DNA of 36,698 nucleotides. Source: Pelatocladus maniniholoensis HA4357-MV3. Its GTDB lineage: Bacteria > Cyanobacteriota > Cyanobacteriia > Cyanobacteriales > Nostocaceae. Below are positions 1 to 7,399 of this stretch, piece by piece. The translations under genes were made by a program, and so were the position numbers. Under the pieces are notes generated by a model. It ran no database searches. It saw only the letters and a list, made by a program, of their open reading frames with translations, and had not been told where the DNA came from. Numbering within the stretch: position 1 is the first letter of the stretch; each line of letters starts with the position of its first letter. Where the stretch lies: contig JAHHHW010000133.1 of the NCBI GenBank assembly GCA_019359115.1, forward strand, positions 1-36,698, given 5' to 3'.

Positions 1-170
1 CCCTATTAACGACGTTCAAAAACTGATACTTTCATTGATGAAAATGCCTGAATCTCTTTATTTGCCAAAACCTAAGCTATGTAAGACATAATTACCTATC
101 GCAATGGCAAAATAAGCGAACGGACAGCCAATACGTTTGATGTGAAGAATTTTTGGTACAAAAATTGATC

Positions 171-199
171 TGTAGAGACTGTAAATTTACGTCTCTACA
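171..199. repeat. GTAGAGAC palindromic repeat, copy 1
   Basis: TGTAGAGAC at 171-179 is the exact inverted repeat of GTCTCTACA at 191-199. Related palindromes with the GAGACG core occur at about 6822-6848 and 25286-25311, so this is a dispersed intergenic repeat family. Confidence 0.6.
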
Positions 200-243
200 A
201 AGGATTGTGGGCTTAACACCAACCGTATTGAACTAAAACCCAT

Positions 244-312
244 AAAAAAAGAGTGGGAGTCAGCATACCAGTCGCTTTCGACTCCCACCCAGACATTTAC
301 CACTGAAGAGAA
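244..312 (-). ncRNA. Candidate minus-strand small RNA ending in a strong terminator
   Basis: Read on the minus strand, an 11-bp stem (280-290 with 251-261, one wobble) is followed directly by seven T residues (250-244), a textbook intrinsic terminator. Inside the loop a second hairpin, AGTCG-AAAG-CGACT, competes for the same left arm, so two folds are possible. A TATATT -10-like box lies at 322-317, placing a start near 311 and giving an RNA of about 68 nt. No -35 box is convincing and no gene lies just upstream on that strand. The terminator itself is well supported; an independent sRNA is inference. Confidence 0.4.
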
Positions 313-1160
313 CAGGAATATATACAAGCGTTGTTATTTGTTTAGGGGGCTAAGTATGGAACAACAACGCCAATACATATTTAATTTCCTGGTGCAGTAA
401 ATGCCAAATCTGATGAATATTTTTAGTTGTTGGTTATTGAACAAGTTATTTGTAACCAACTAAATGAATCCTGAAAATCAACTCTATCATCACATTTGTA
501 CATAACTAAACAAGTTTAATTTTATTAGGCAATAATTTTATATATCATATGTAGATATATTGTATTTTTGCCTATAAAATATTCGGTAGAGGTATACCAC
601 ATAAAAAATATTTTATTGTGGTACACCCTGATAACAACACCCTTGAAGTCGTTTATCTTGAATCCAATTTAACTGAATAAATCAGAGCTTGGTTGCCAGA
701 TTGGCAAGTTTTTCTACTTATAAAAAAACTATTGAAACGCTTTAAGGTAACAGAGAATTGCCGATTTTACCAGAAATGTGTAGCCTCTTGAACATTATTT
801 ATGGTTATATATATAAACATTCAAACAGATATTTATTAATTTTATATTTTTTAGATAATTCTCTGATTTTTTAAATATTTAGCTAATATTAGGATGAGTG
901 GTATGACCCTTCATGACTTATAGCCCTCATCTATTTTTTAGTATTTCAACTATGTAATTACAAATATATTTGACTCAAAGATTTGTTTTGGCAGAATGGC
1001 AATTATTTAATTAAATTCGATAGTATCTTATCTAAAAGACATATAAATCACAAGAGAAATTATGATTTATTTTTATAGTTTAAATCATAATTTCTCTTTT
1101 TTATATAACTAAGAATAATTAGTGTAGGAGTTGTGAAATCGCCTTGATTTTGAGAGTGAA

Positions 1161-1209
1161 GTAGTAAGCAATGGCGTGCTTAAAAAATAAGGACTTAAGT
1201 CCTTACTAC
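1161..1209. repeat. GGACTTAAGTCC-type palindromic repeat, copy 1
   Basis: GTAGTAAG (1161-1168) and CTTACTAC (1202-1209) are inverted repeats, and the interior holds a perfect 16-bp palindrome, AAGGACTTAAGTCCTT (1189-1204). A related element lies at 25156-25202. It is a dispersed intergenic repeat, with no sign of a coding role. Confidence 0.55.
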
Positions 1210-1346
1210 GAACTTTCTTATCCATCAATTTAAACTTGACACAGTACTAGTCTTCGTCTTGAAAAGCTGCCAGCAGAGATATCCCTTGGTGAAACGCAAT
1301 ACCCAAAATGGTATTATTTATGCGTAGAGGCTAAAGCGGTTGAAAA

Positions 1347-2696
1347 ATGAATGTAACAGAACGTCGCATTGGTCTTGAGCAAGAGTTTTTCTTAGTAGAC
1401 GAAGAGGGCGTGATCAGCGATCGCGCAGATGAATTTTTGCAAGGTTGTCATTTGATGGCAGAAGCTCAAGATTGCAATCCTGGGTATTTTGTGCCAGAAT
1501 TCGTCAAATGCATGGTGGAAATCAACACGCCTCCAGCTTACACTGGCACAGAACTAGCAAAAGAATATCTCAACAATTTAAAATTGGCGATCGCAGTAGG
1601 GCGACAGATGGGTTTGCGGCTTTATCCTCTGTCTAGCTATCCTTTACACATTATGCCAGTGATGCGAGACAAGCCCAACTACCACATCCAAGCCCGGACT
1701 GTTGGTTACGAAAGATTCTTACACGCTGGCAAATGTACAGGGACACATCTGCATTTAGAAGTACCACCTGGTGTGATTGATCCTCGTGTTGCCGTATCTT
1801 ACAACTCCACAGCCACAGCGCGAGAAGAACTATTAAATATCTACAACCTCGCTACAGCTTTGGACTCGGCGTTGATATCTTTGGTACGCGCCTGTCCTTT
1901 TTATGAAGGAATGGCGATTGGACTAGCTTCCCATACAATCCGTTACCGAGGAAGTGAAACCTTTGGCTGGGAAGGAGTTTACACCCATTTACAGGCAGTG
2001 GGGGGATTAATGCCCTATGCTGATTGTGTTGAGAGCTTAGTAGAACAGCAATTTTCTCGCTATTATGCTTGGCTAGAAGTGATGGACAAAGCAGGAGTTG
2101 AGCGTCACAAGTTTTTGGAAGCAGGAGGAAGCTTACTTCGATCAGCCTGGAACCCAGTGCGGCTGAACAGATTAGGAACAGTAGAAATAAGATGTATAGA
2201 TAGTAACTATCCATCGGTAATTTTAGCCGTAATTTCATTATTAGAAAAAGCTGCTCACAGAGTCAGACATGAGCAATTGACAGTCAGACCAGCAAAAGGA
2301 TTACATACTTTTGAATTGAGTCGCGATCGCCTTGTGGTTCCAGATTTTGAATATCTTAACGGCGACCTACTTTATGCGGCTGCTACTGAGGGAGTCAAGC
2401 ATCCTCAAGTTAAAGCTTACGTCGATTCAGTATTGCAGTTTGCGATCGCAGATGGTGGAGAAGGCGCTAAATATCTGACAAAGCTGAGAAACGAGTTAGA
2501 TAATTATCAAACTATAGAAGCGGAGATATTGCAAGAATTTAGCCCTGCAACTGCTCAACTTTCCGTAGAAGAAGGTTTGCGAATTGTGCGTGAGTGCTGT
2601 GACAAGTTGGAAGCACAAGTTGCATGGCTAGATAGTGAACATCCCCTCGCAACCCTGGATACAGAGGTGACGCTTTCTGATTTTACTTGCAGTTAA
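1347..2696 (+). CDS. GCS2-family glutamate-cysteine ligase-like carboxylate-amine ligase
   Basis: A 449-residue protein of the glutamate-cysteine ligase type 2 (GCS2/YbdK-like) superfamily, whose members make ATP-dependent amide bonds between a carboxylate and an amine. Visible family features are the N-terminal RRIGLEQEFFLVD strand with acidic metal and ATP ligands (residues 6-18), a FVPEFVKCMVEINTPP segment near residue 50, GKCTGTHLHLEV near residue 130 and GTVEIRCIDSNYP in the third quarter, all typical of the glutamine-synthetase-like fold. It does not begin like the shorter cyanobacterial GshA I know, so it may be a paralogue with another substrate. It stands alone; the next coding gene is minus-strand. 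The soluble cytoplasmic location and family are fairly sure; the substrate is not known. Confidence 0.75.
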   Translation: MNVTERRIGLEQEFFLVDEEGVISDRADEFLQGCHLMAEAQDCNPGYFVPEFVKCMVEINTPPAYTGTELAKEYLNNLKLAIAVGRQMGLRLYPLSSYPLHIMPVMRDKPNYHIQARTVGYERFLHAGKCTGTHLHLEVPPGVIDPRVAVSYNSTATAREELLNIYNLATALDSALISLVRACPFYEGMAIGLASHTIRYRGSETFGWEGVYTHLQAVGGLMPYADCVESLVEQQFSRYYAWLEVMDKAGVERHKFLEAGGSLLRSAWNPVRLNRLGTVEIRCIDSNYPSVILAVISLLEKAAHRVRHEQLTVRPAKGLHTFELSRDRLVVPDFEYLNGDLLYAAATEGVKHPQVKAYVDSVLQFAIADGGEGAKYLTKLRNELDNYQTIEAEILQEFSPATAQLSVEEGLRIVRECCDKLEAQVAWLDSEHPLATLDTEVTLSDFTCS

Positions 2697-3204
2697 TTAG
2701 CAAGGATTCTTCATCATCTTGAAGTAAATCAAGTTTTTGAATTAGAAATTATAGCAGTTCTCGGTTGTGTCCAGTACGCAGTGGCAGGAAGCTAAGACTA
2801 ATTTCACAAATAAAACCACACCGTGGTAACAGTGTGGTGAGATTGGGAGCATCCCAATTTTTTCAAAATACCATAAAGCAAAGGGTTTAAACCCTTTGCT
2901 AATAGCGCAAGTCGTCTGAAGACGACTTCATAAAATCAAACAGTCTGCTTCAGCAGAGTTTCACTATGAGACTGCGATTTCAATCGCAGGCGTTTTTTGA
3001 ACATTTGGGATGCTCCCGTGAGATTGAGTATAGAGTTTTGGAATTAGGAGATTTACACTAAATAACAGCGAGCGTGTCGTGTTATTAAAAGCTATTACAA
3101 GGTAAATATCCTGGATTTCGGAATGTAGAGGATTTTATTTTAACGGCAGCGCAGATACCACTATGCTGCTTCCGATTAATAATGCGTTCCATTCAAATTT
3201 TGTT
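2697..3204. other. Intergenic region holding a miniature element
   Basis: The 508 bases between the ligase gene and the small minus-strand gene contain no coding region. A dyad (ACCACACCGTGGT-like, about 2815-2839) precedes the 173-bp miniature element at 2845-3017. The remainder, 3026-3204, shows nothing recognisable. Confidence 0.6.
2845..3017. mobile_element. 173-bp MITE-like element with 13-bp terminal inverted repeats and 8-bp target duplication
   Basis: The element starts GGGAGCATCCCAA (2845-2857) and ends with its exact complement TTGGGATGCTCCC (3005-3017); similarity continues inward for about ten more bases. It is flanked by direct repeats GTGAGATT at 2837-2844 and 3018-3025, the signature of transposition with an 8-bp duplication. 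It encodes nothing. The interior is a row of hairpins: a 22-bp palindrome at 2879-2900 (GCAAAGGG arms), AAGTCGTCTGAAGACGACTT (2910-2929), an AGTCTGC/GCAGAGT dyad near 2941-2960 and CTGCGATT/AATCGCAG near 2972-2989. The terminal repeats are themselves small hairpins (GGGA-GCA-TCCC). A transposase mobilising it would be elsewhere in the genome. Confidence 0.75.
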
Positions 3205-3405
3205 TTATCTGAGTAACCTGGTTACTCTAACATCATATTCAGTACCTTTTGGATGGTCAGTCTTAGCCTGCTTAAATGCCATACCATCCGCTTTTTCTCT
3301 TGACTCTGCATCAATTTCGTAACGTTCTGTTCCGTGTTGAAAGCTAGTACTTATCTGGTCGCTATATTCCTTAATATCAACTAAGACCTCGTATGTGTGA
3401 ACCAT
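3205..3405 (-). CDS. Small conserved-looking hypothetical protein, 66 aa
   Basis: I do not recognise a named family. The reading frame is open further upstream, but the start at 3405 is preferred because an AGGAGG Shine-Dalgarno lies six bases before this ATG and the upstream extension is Cys/aromatic-rich and unlike a protein N-terminus. The product starts MVHTYEVLVDIKEYSD and is hydrophilic, acidic and basic in balance, with an alternating beta pattern (YEVLVDI, RYEIDA, YDVRVTRLL) flanking a helix (ESREKADGMAFKQAKTDHP). This suggests a compact alpha/beta fold. There is no signal peptide or membrane segment. It stands alone between two plus-strand genes. Confidence 0.65.
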   Translation of the reverse strand: MVHTYEVLVDIKEYSDQISTSFQHGTERYEIDAESREKADGMAFKQAKTDHPKGTEYDVRVTRLLR

Positions 3406-3974
3406 TGTGGGCCTCCTAGTGCAATATGCACAACATACAAACGATGGTGAATAAAACCAGTATATAAACTGAACAGAGGTAGTAGTCTGGAAGAAATACA
3501 AATCTTATGAAAATTAAATTTTAATACCTAATTCATTTTAAATTTTGTTTAGCTAATAGTTTATATTTCAGTTTATGAAAGTAATTCATAGTGTACTTAT
3601 AAAATACGAATACAAATCTTTTCTCTTTTTAATACTTACTAAAGTAAATACTACAAAATATTTGTAGTTTTAGTTGCTCGAAAATCCAGATCCCCTACTT
3701 CGCAAGAGTTGTCGGGGATTTTGTCTAATAAGTACCTAAACAAAATTAATTACACATTCTTCAACTTCCCGTTCCCTGTTAAGAGTTCCCTGACCTCCAC
3801 GAATAAATTTAATTTTGTGCGACTACTTACTATTCTCTTCAGAAGTCGCAAAACCGCACCAACAAGGACGGACACCACTACAATCAACAAGATTAAAATT
3901 ACTTCATATTTCGTTACGATAGAACCATAAAGAGGGATAAAAACCTCTGGTGGCTGAAATCAAAGGTAAAGCGC
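3406..3974. other. Gene-free region before the protease gene
   Basis: A 569-base AT-rich gap. It contains one copy of the CCCCGACTT-type hairpin repeat (3689-3720). Short open frames here have no ribosome binding site or family resemblance. The promoter of the site-2 protease gene is presumably within the last 100 bases but is not evident. Confidence 0.5.
3689..3720. repeat. CCCCGAC-type hairpin repeat, copy 1 (degenerate)
   Basis: GATCCCC at 3689-3695 pairs with GGGGAT at 3714-3719 around a short loop, followed by a T-rich stretch. Better-preserved copies lie at 19254-19282 and 31321-31349. It is a dispersed hairpin that can act as a terminator where a T-tract follows. Confidence 0.5.
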
Positions 3975-5099
3975 ATGAATAACACAATTCGCGTTGGCAA
4001 CCTCTTTGGGATTCCCTTTTACATCCATCCATCCTGGTTTTTAGTGTTGGGTTTAGTAACTTGGAGCTATAGCGGTGGACTAGCAGCACAATTTCCCCAG
4101 TTAGGCGGGGGGTTAGCTTTGCTACTAGGATTAATGACAGCGCTACTATTATTTAGCTCTGTGGTTGCTCATGAACTGGGACATAGCTTTGTTGCCATTC
4201 GTCAAGGAATTGATGTCAAATCAATCACATTATTTATATTTGGTGGGTTAGCAAGCTTAGAAAAAGAATCGAAAACTCCGGCTGAAGCTTTTTGGGTAGC
4301 GATCGCTGGTCCTTTAGTTAGCTTAGTTCTATTCGGTATCTTTACAGCTATTGGTTTTGGGACTGCGGTATCTGGACCACTAGCAGCGATTCTTGCTGTA
4401 GTTGCTACTGTAAATTTGGCATTAGCGCTATTTAACCTCATTCCTGGCTTGCCTTTGGATGGTGGTAATATACTGAAAGCTATTGTATGGAAAATTACGG
4501 GTAATCCTTACAAAGGTATGGTTTTTGCCAGCCGAGTTGGACAAATCTTTGGTTGGATAGCGATCGCCTCTGGTTTACTACCGCTAATATTATTTGGTAG
4601 TTTTGCTAACTTCTGGAACTTGTTAATCGGTTTCTTCTTACTGCAAAATGCTGGTAATGCTGCTCAATTTGCTAGAGTGCAAGAACAACTAACAGGATTA
4701 ACAGCCGCAGATGCAGTCACTTTCGATAGTCCAATTGTATCTGCTCATCTTACCCTCAGAGAATTTGTCGATGAACGGTTCTTCAAAGGACAAAACTGGC
4801 GTCGCTTCTTAGTTACAGATGACGACGGACAATTACTAGGAACAATCAATGTTGATAATCTGCGATCTGTTCCTGTGGGATTGTGGTCAGTAACTCAAGT
4901 CAGAGAAATCATACAACCAATCGAGGCGTCTAGCACCGTCCAATCCGACCAACCTCTACTAGAAGTAATACAGCGACTCGAACAACAAAGATTATCTACA
5001 CTAGCTGTGATTCGTGAAAATGGAGTACTAGTCGGAATCTTAGAGAAAGCTGCAATCATCAACTTGCTACAAAACAGAATGCAAACAAACCCTGCATAA
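3975..5099 (+). CDS. Site-2-protease-like M50 zinc metalloprotease with CBS domains
   Basis: A 374-residue integral membrane protease of the S2P/Rip1-like M50 group that cleaves substrates within the membrane. The zinc motif HELGH is at residues 66-70 in a hydrophobic segment. The second motif, NLIPGLPLDGG (residues 154-164), supplies the third metal ligand Asp162. Four to six hydrophobic segments fill residues 15-225. The C-terminal 130 residues form two CBS-like repeats (LRRFLVTDDDGQLLG-type and LSTLAVIRENGVLVGIL-type segments), usually adenine-nucleotide sensors. Length and order match the CBS-bearing subgroup common in cyanobacteria. There is no partner gene nearby, so the substrate (often an anti-sigma factor in this family) cannot be told. 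A terminator hairpin follows at 5130-5152. Confidence 0.9.
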   Translation: MNNTIRVGNLFGIPFYIHPSWFLVLGLVTWSYSGGLAAQFPQLGGGLALLLGLMTALLLFSSVVAHELGHSFVAIRQGIDVKSITLFIFGGLASLEKESKTPAEAFWVAIAGPLVSLVLFGIFTAIGFGTAVSGPLAAILAVVATVNLALALFNLIPGLPLDGGNILKAIVWKITGNPYKGMVFASRVGQIFGWIAIASGLLPLILFGSFANFWNLLIGFFLLQNAGNAAQFARVQEQLTGLTAADAVTFDSPIVSAHLTLREFVDERFFKGQNWRRFLVTDDDGQLLGTINVDNLRSVPVGLWSVTQVREIIQPIEASSTVQSDQPLLEVIQRLEQQRLSTLAVIRENGVLVGILEKAAIINLLQNRMQTNPA

Positions 5100-5129
5100 T
5101 TTTCTCTTTGTCCTTTAACATTAGCAAAA

Positions 5130-5152
5130 AACCCAGTCATCGTGACTGGGTT
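5130..5152 (+). terminator. Intrinsic terminator after the M50 protease gene
   Basis: AACCCAGTCA (5130-5139), loop TCG, TGACTGGGTT (5143-5152): a perfect 10-bp stem extended by an imperfect AGCAA/TTGCT outer stem. T residues follow on the plus strand and A residues precede it, so it could stop transcription from both sides. Confidence 0.75.
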
Positions 5153-5330
5153 TCTTGCTGATAAAGAGTCGGGCTATATTGCCCATAGGTTAGTTATAAG
5201 GAGTTAGTTATAGATCGTTAAGCGCTGTATATAACTACCAAACCTGTTTTGTGAATTTCGGAAAATTCAAAACTGATATTTTTACTCTAAGTGAGACTGA
5301 GTGTTTGGCGATCGCATACTCATAAAACTT

Positions 5331-5385
5331 CGCGGGATGTGGGAAACTCAGTCCCTTTAGGGCTGGGTTACTGACCTTTATAATT
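5331..5385 (+). repeat. Possible insertion-element end (relic)
   Basis: The segment contains ATGTGGGAAACTCAG followed by the hairpin CCCTTTAGGG and GGGTTACTGAC. The first 15 bases recur exactly at about 10674-10688 in the cpcG3-cpcG4 gap. The style (short subterminal hairpins, no inverted terminal repeat) recalls IS200/IS605 element ends, but no transposase is present. It is uncertain. Confidence 0.3.
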
Positions 5386-5599
5386 AATTCATAGCCCTGA
5401 AAATATTTTAATAAAGATTAAGAATATATTGCAAAATATTTCAAGCTTAAAAATATCCTTGCTGTATCAACTAGCGCCCTTCCACAATTTATAAAAATCT
5501 TATAACTTTCTTATTTTGATCCACTACCTTAATGAAGGATAATCAAATCATGTTATTGACTTGACATCCTCACTTGTTGCTTGAATCACATCTTACTTA

Positions 5600-5677
5600 T
5601 TCCTTGACCTAGTTTTGCTTGTTACAAGCAAGACTGGACAATATCCCTTCCAAATCGATAGAAGGGATATTTTTTAT
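5600..5677 (+). ncRNA. Candidate small RNA A (two hairpins and T-tract)
   Basis: TTGCTTG-TTA-CAAGCAA (5615-5631) is a perfect 7-bp hairpin. Nine bases later ATATCCCTTC (5641-5650) pairs perfectly with GAAGGGATAT (5661-5670), followed by TTTTTATTT. The nearest upstream plus-strand gene ends at 5099 and already has its own terminator, so this second strong terminator needs another transcript. A TTGACA box (5561-5566) and AT-rich TACTTAT (5594-5600) lie upstream, but their spacing is not canonical, so the 5' end is a guess. Confidence 0.45.
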
Positions 5678-5771
5678 TTAGAGAAAATACTTATAGTTTC
5701 CTTACTTGCATCCGCTATGTTTTATCAAGGTATCTAATACCTATTCTGATATTCTTAGCGTAAGATTGCTC

Positions 5772-5799
5772 CCTCCTGTTAATGCAGGAGGATTTTTTT
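5772..5799 (+). terminator. Intrinsic terminator, possible end of a second small RNA
   Basis: CCTCCTG (5772-5778), loop TTAATG, CAGGAGG (5785-5791), then seven Ts within ATTTTTTTA. It lies 95 bases after the previous terminator, with a small dyad (GGTATCTAATACC, about 5729-5741) between them. This layout would suit a second short RNA in tandem. It may instead insulate the convergent caspase gene. Confidence 0.6.
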
Positions 5800-5825
5800 A
5801 TGGTGATCACCTTGTCTGCAATCAG

Positions 5826-6674
5826 TTACCTACGATCTAGAATTCTACGTCCCACTGCCGAGAAACTACCATCTTTCCTGACACATTTCTCAACTTCCTT
5901 ACGGTATTCTAATCTCGGATCACCGACTGGCGCGTTAGCTAAACGAATTGTATATCCTTCGCGAACTGCATAAATTTCTGGTTTCATCGCAGGTTTGGCT
6001 TCCTGCACTTTGCGTTTAGCATACTCATGCAGTTCTGCAACTGTAATCACACCATCGTTATCAGTGTCAGCTGCTCCCTTTTCCATCCCTTCGATTAAAT
6101 ATTGAGTATAAACCCCACCTCCTTGATCTTCAAAAGAAACCTGTGTAGCTGTCGAAGAGGTTAACACTGCTCTACCTTCACCACCCAATTGAGCAGCAAT
6201 ATCAATATTAATGATTCGCACCACATTTTTTGCACTCATCCCTTCAGCAAATGCACCACTAAAGCAACAGTCGAGAATGACTACTTGGCGCTGAGATTGA
6301 CTGCGATTCATACACTGTTCTTGAATAAACCGAGCAGCTACCGCAGTGCCAGTAAACACATGCTTGTGTTCATTGATTTTGGTGTTACAGCTCACATAGT
6401 GTAAATATCCGTTTTCATCTCTAAATCCATGCCCAGATAAATACAGTAACACCAAGTCATCTTTGTAACGGTTTTCTGTAAATAGCCGTTCAATTTCATA
6501 ATGTATCGTAGAGGCATCTTTGTTAATGAGTTGTGTGACTTGATCAAACTTGCCTATTTCTGGATGTTCCAAAACACGCTGCATTGCTTCGATGTCTTTC
6601 ACAACACCAGGTAATGGAGGTAATACATTTGATTCGTATTCGCTAACTCCTATTAGCAATGCCAGTTTCGCCAT
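5826..6674 (-). CDS. Caspase-like (peptidase C14, orthocaspase) protein with EF-hand, C-terminally short
   Basis: A 282-residue caspase-fold cysteine protease. The dyad histidine is His82 in LLYLSGHGF and the nucleophile is Cys137 in VVILDCCFSGAF, matching the metacaspase/orthocaspase consensus. Residues 203-214 (DTDNDGVITVAE) form a canonical EF-hand calcium loop with Asp203, Asp205, Asp207 and Glu214, inserted before the last strand. Such proteins hydrolyse after basic residues in a calcium-dependent way and are linked to stress responses or cell death. From memory of Nostoc relatives, the final motif DGSFSAVGRRILDRR usually continues into a longer C-terminal region; here a TAA ends it at once, followed by the 5772-5799 hairpin. 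This could be a truncation or a natural single-domain form. No toxin or partner gene adjoins. Confidence 0.85.
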   Translation of the reverse strand: MAKLALLIGVSEYESNVLPPLPGVVKDIEAMQRVLEHPEIGKFDQVTQLINKDASTIHYEIERLFTENRYKDDLVLLYLSGHGFRDENGYLHYVSCNTKINEHKHVFTGTAVAARFIQEQCMNRSQSQRQVVILDCCFSGAFAEGMSAKNVVRIINIDIAAQLGGEGRAVLTSSTATQVSFEDQGGGVYTQYLIEGMEKGAADTDNDGVITVAELHEYAKRKVQEAKPAMKPEIYAVREGYTIRLANAPVGDPRLEYRKEVEKCVRKDGSFSAVGRRILDRR

Positions 6675-6821
6675 TTTGCTATCCTATTTCTTATGCTTCC
6701 TGTGTGATGAAGTCAAACTATTATTTATACTTAACTTATACGTTAATTTCCGAGTGTATGTAGTCACGACTTTAGTCAATACGTTTCGGTTAAGGATTTT
6801 TCAGCATAATTTTGTCATGTA

Positions 6822-6848
6822 GAAACGTTGCAGTACAACGTCTCTATA
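6822..6848. repeat. GAGACG palindromic repeat, copy 2
   Basis: GTAGAAACGTTG and CAACGTCTCTAT form an inverted repeat with one mismatch, related to the element at 171-199. It is a dispersed intergenic palindrome. Confidence 0.5.
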
Positions 6849-7248
6849 GGTTTTAATGGTACGCATCGGTTACGTCCTACGGTAAAAAGAAGCCACACAG
6901 AGGTATACGAGAAAGTAATAAAACTGCCTGCGGGAGGCGGGCGGCTGCGCGGGTTCTCTCCATGAAGAGATAAAGGTAGCAATACCAGAGACGCTGTGTA
7001 AGACCAATCTGTACTTGTACAAGGAGGCGACGGCGAATGAGACGCGAAACGATGATGGTTGTTTTATTGAAGCTCCGGCTTCAGCAAAGCAAGCCGGAGT
7101 ACTTCACATGTCAATATATTCATCTTCTCGAATCAGTATTGGAAGGTATTTTAGTGAAATTTGATGAAAATAAGAGATTTGCAAACTTTAAAGTGGATTT
7201 TTGAATTAAAAATCTGTTTTATCACTTGTGAAGCTAATTTAAAACTCA

Positions 7249-7393
7249 AAAACTTGATTTACGAATCCAAAACTTGATTTACGAGTCGCAAAACTTGATT
7301 TACGAGTCGCAAAACTTGATTTACGAGTCGCAAAACTTGATTTACGAGTCGCAAAACTTGATTTACGAGTCGCAAAACTTGATTTACGAATCC
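7249..7393. repeat. Tandem array of seven ~21-bp units next to dacB
   Basis: Five identical internal 21-bp units (AAAACTTGATTTACGAGTCGC) at 7269-7373 are bordered by one 20-bp variant at each end (7249-7268 and 7374-7393), both ending GAATCC instead of GAGTCGC. The array stops seven bases before the dacB stop codon, so it forms the 3' trailer of that minus-strand transcript. The 21-bp period is two DNA helical turns. No open frame uses it. Confidence 0.9.
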
Positions 7394-7399
7394 AAAATC

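Larger units (their letters stand above)
1..1346. other. Gene-free region with repeats and a candidate small RNA
   Basis: No convincing coding region is seen here. The stretch is AT-rich and holds a palindromic repeat (171-199), a strong minus-strand hairpin with a T-tract (244-290) and a palindromic repeat around 1161-1209. The last 100 bases must contain the leader of the ligase gene at 1347. No clear Shine-Dalgarno is visible just upstream of that start. Confidence 0.6.
5153..5825. other. Intergenic region with two plus-strand terminators and a possible IS relic
   Basis: No coding region. It holds a short sequence resembling one at 10676 (5331-5385), a two-hairpin unit ending in a T-tract (5600-5677) and another hairpin with a T-tract (5772-5799). 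The second terminator overlaps the downstream flank of the minus-strand caspase gene, so part of its function may be to block antisense transcription. Confidence 0.55.
6675..7399. other. Repeat-rich intergenic region
   Basis: The gap between the caspase gene and dacB holds a GAGACG palindromic repeat (6822-6848), a GC-rich patch (6925-6955), a hairpin CTCCGGCTT/AAGCCGGAG (about 7072-7100) and the 21-bp tandem array (7249-7393). A 55-codon plus-strand frame at 7037-7204 starts nine bases after AAGGAGG, but it runs through the hairpin repeat and resembles nothing known, so I do not call it a gene. Confidence 0.5.

Noticed and set aside
1852-2238. 128-codon open frame on the minus strand
   Set aside because: It lies wholly inside the ligase gene, antisense, and has no family resemblance or ribosome site.
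2837-3025. Possible CRISPR array from serial hairpins
   Set aside because: The hairpins differ in sequence and there are no equal spacers; terminal repeats and target duplication explain it as one element.
5561-5600. Canonical promoter for the candidate sRNA at 5600
   Set aside because: TTGACA and the TACTTAT-like box are about 27 bases apart, too far for a standard promoter, so no promoter feature is called.
7249-7393. 21-bp repeats as a CRISPR array
   Set aside because: The units are directly adjacent with no spacers, so it is a simple tandem repeat.
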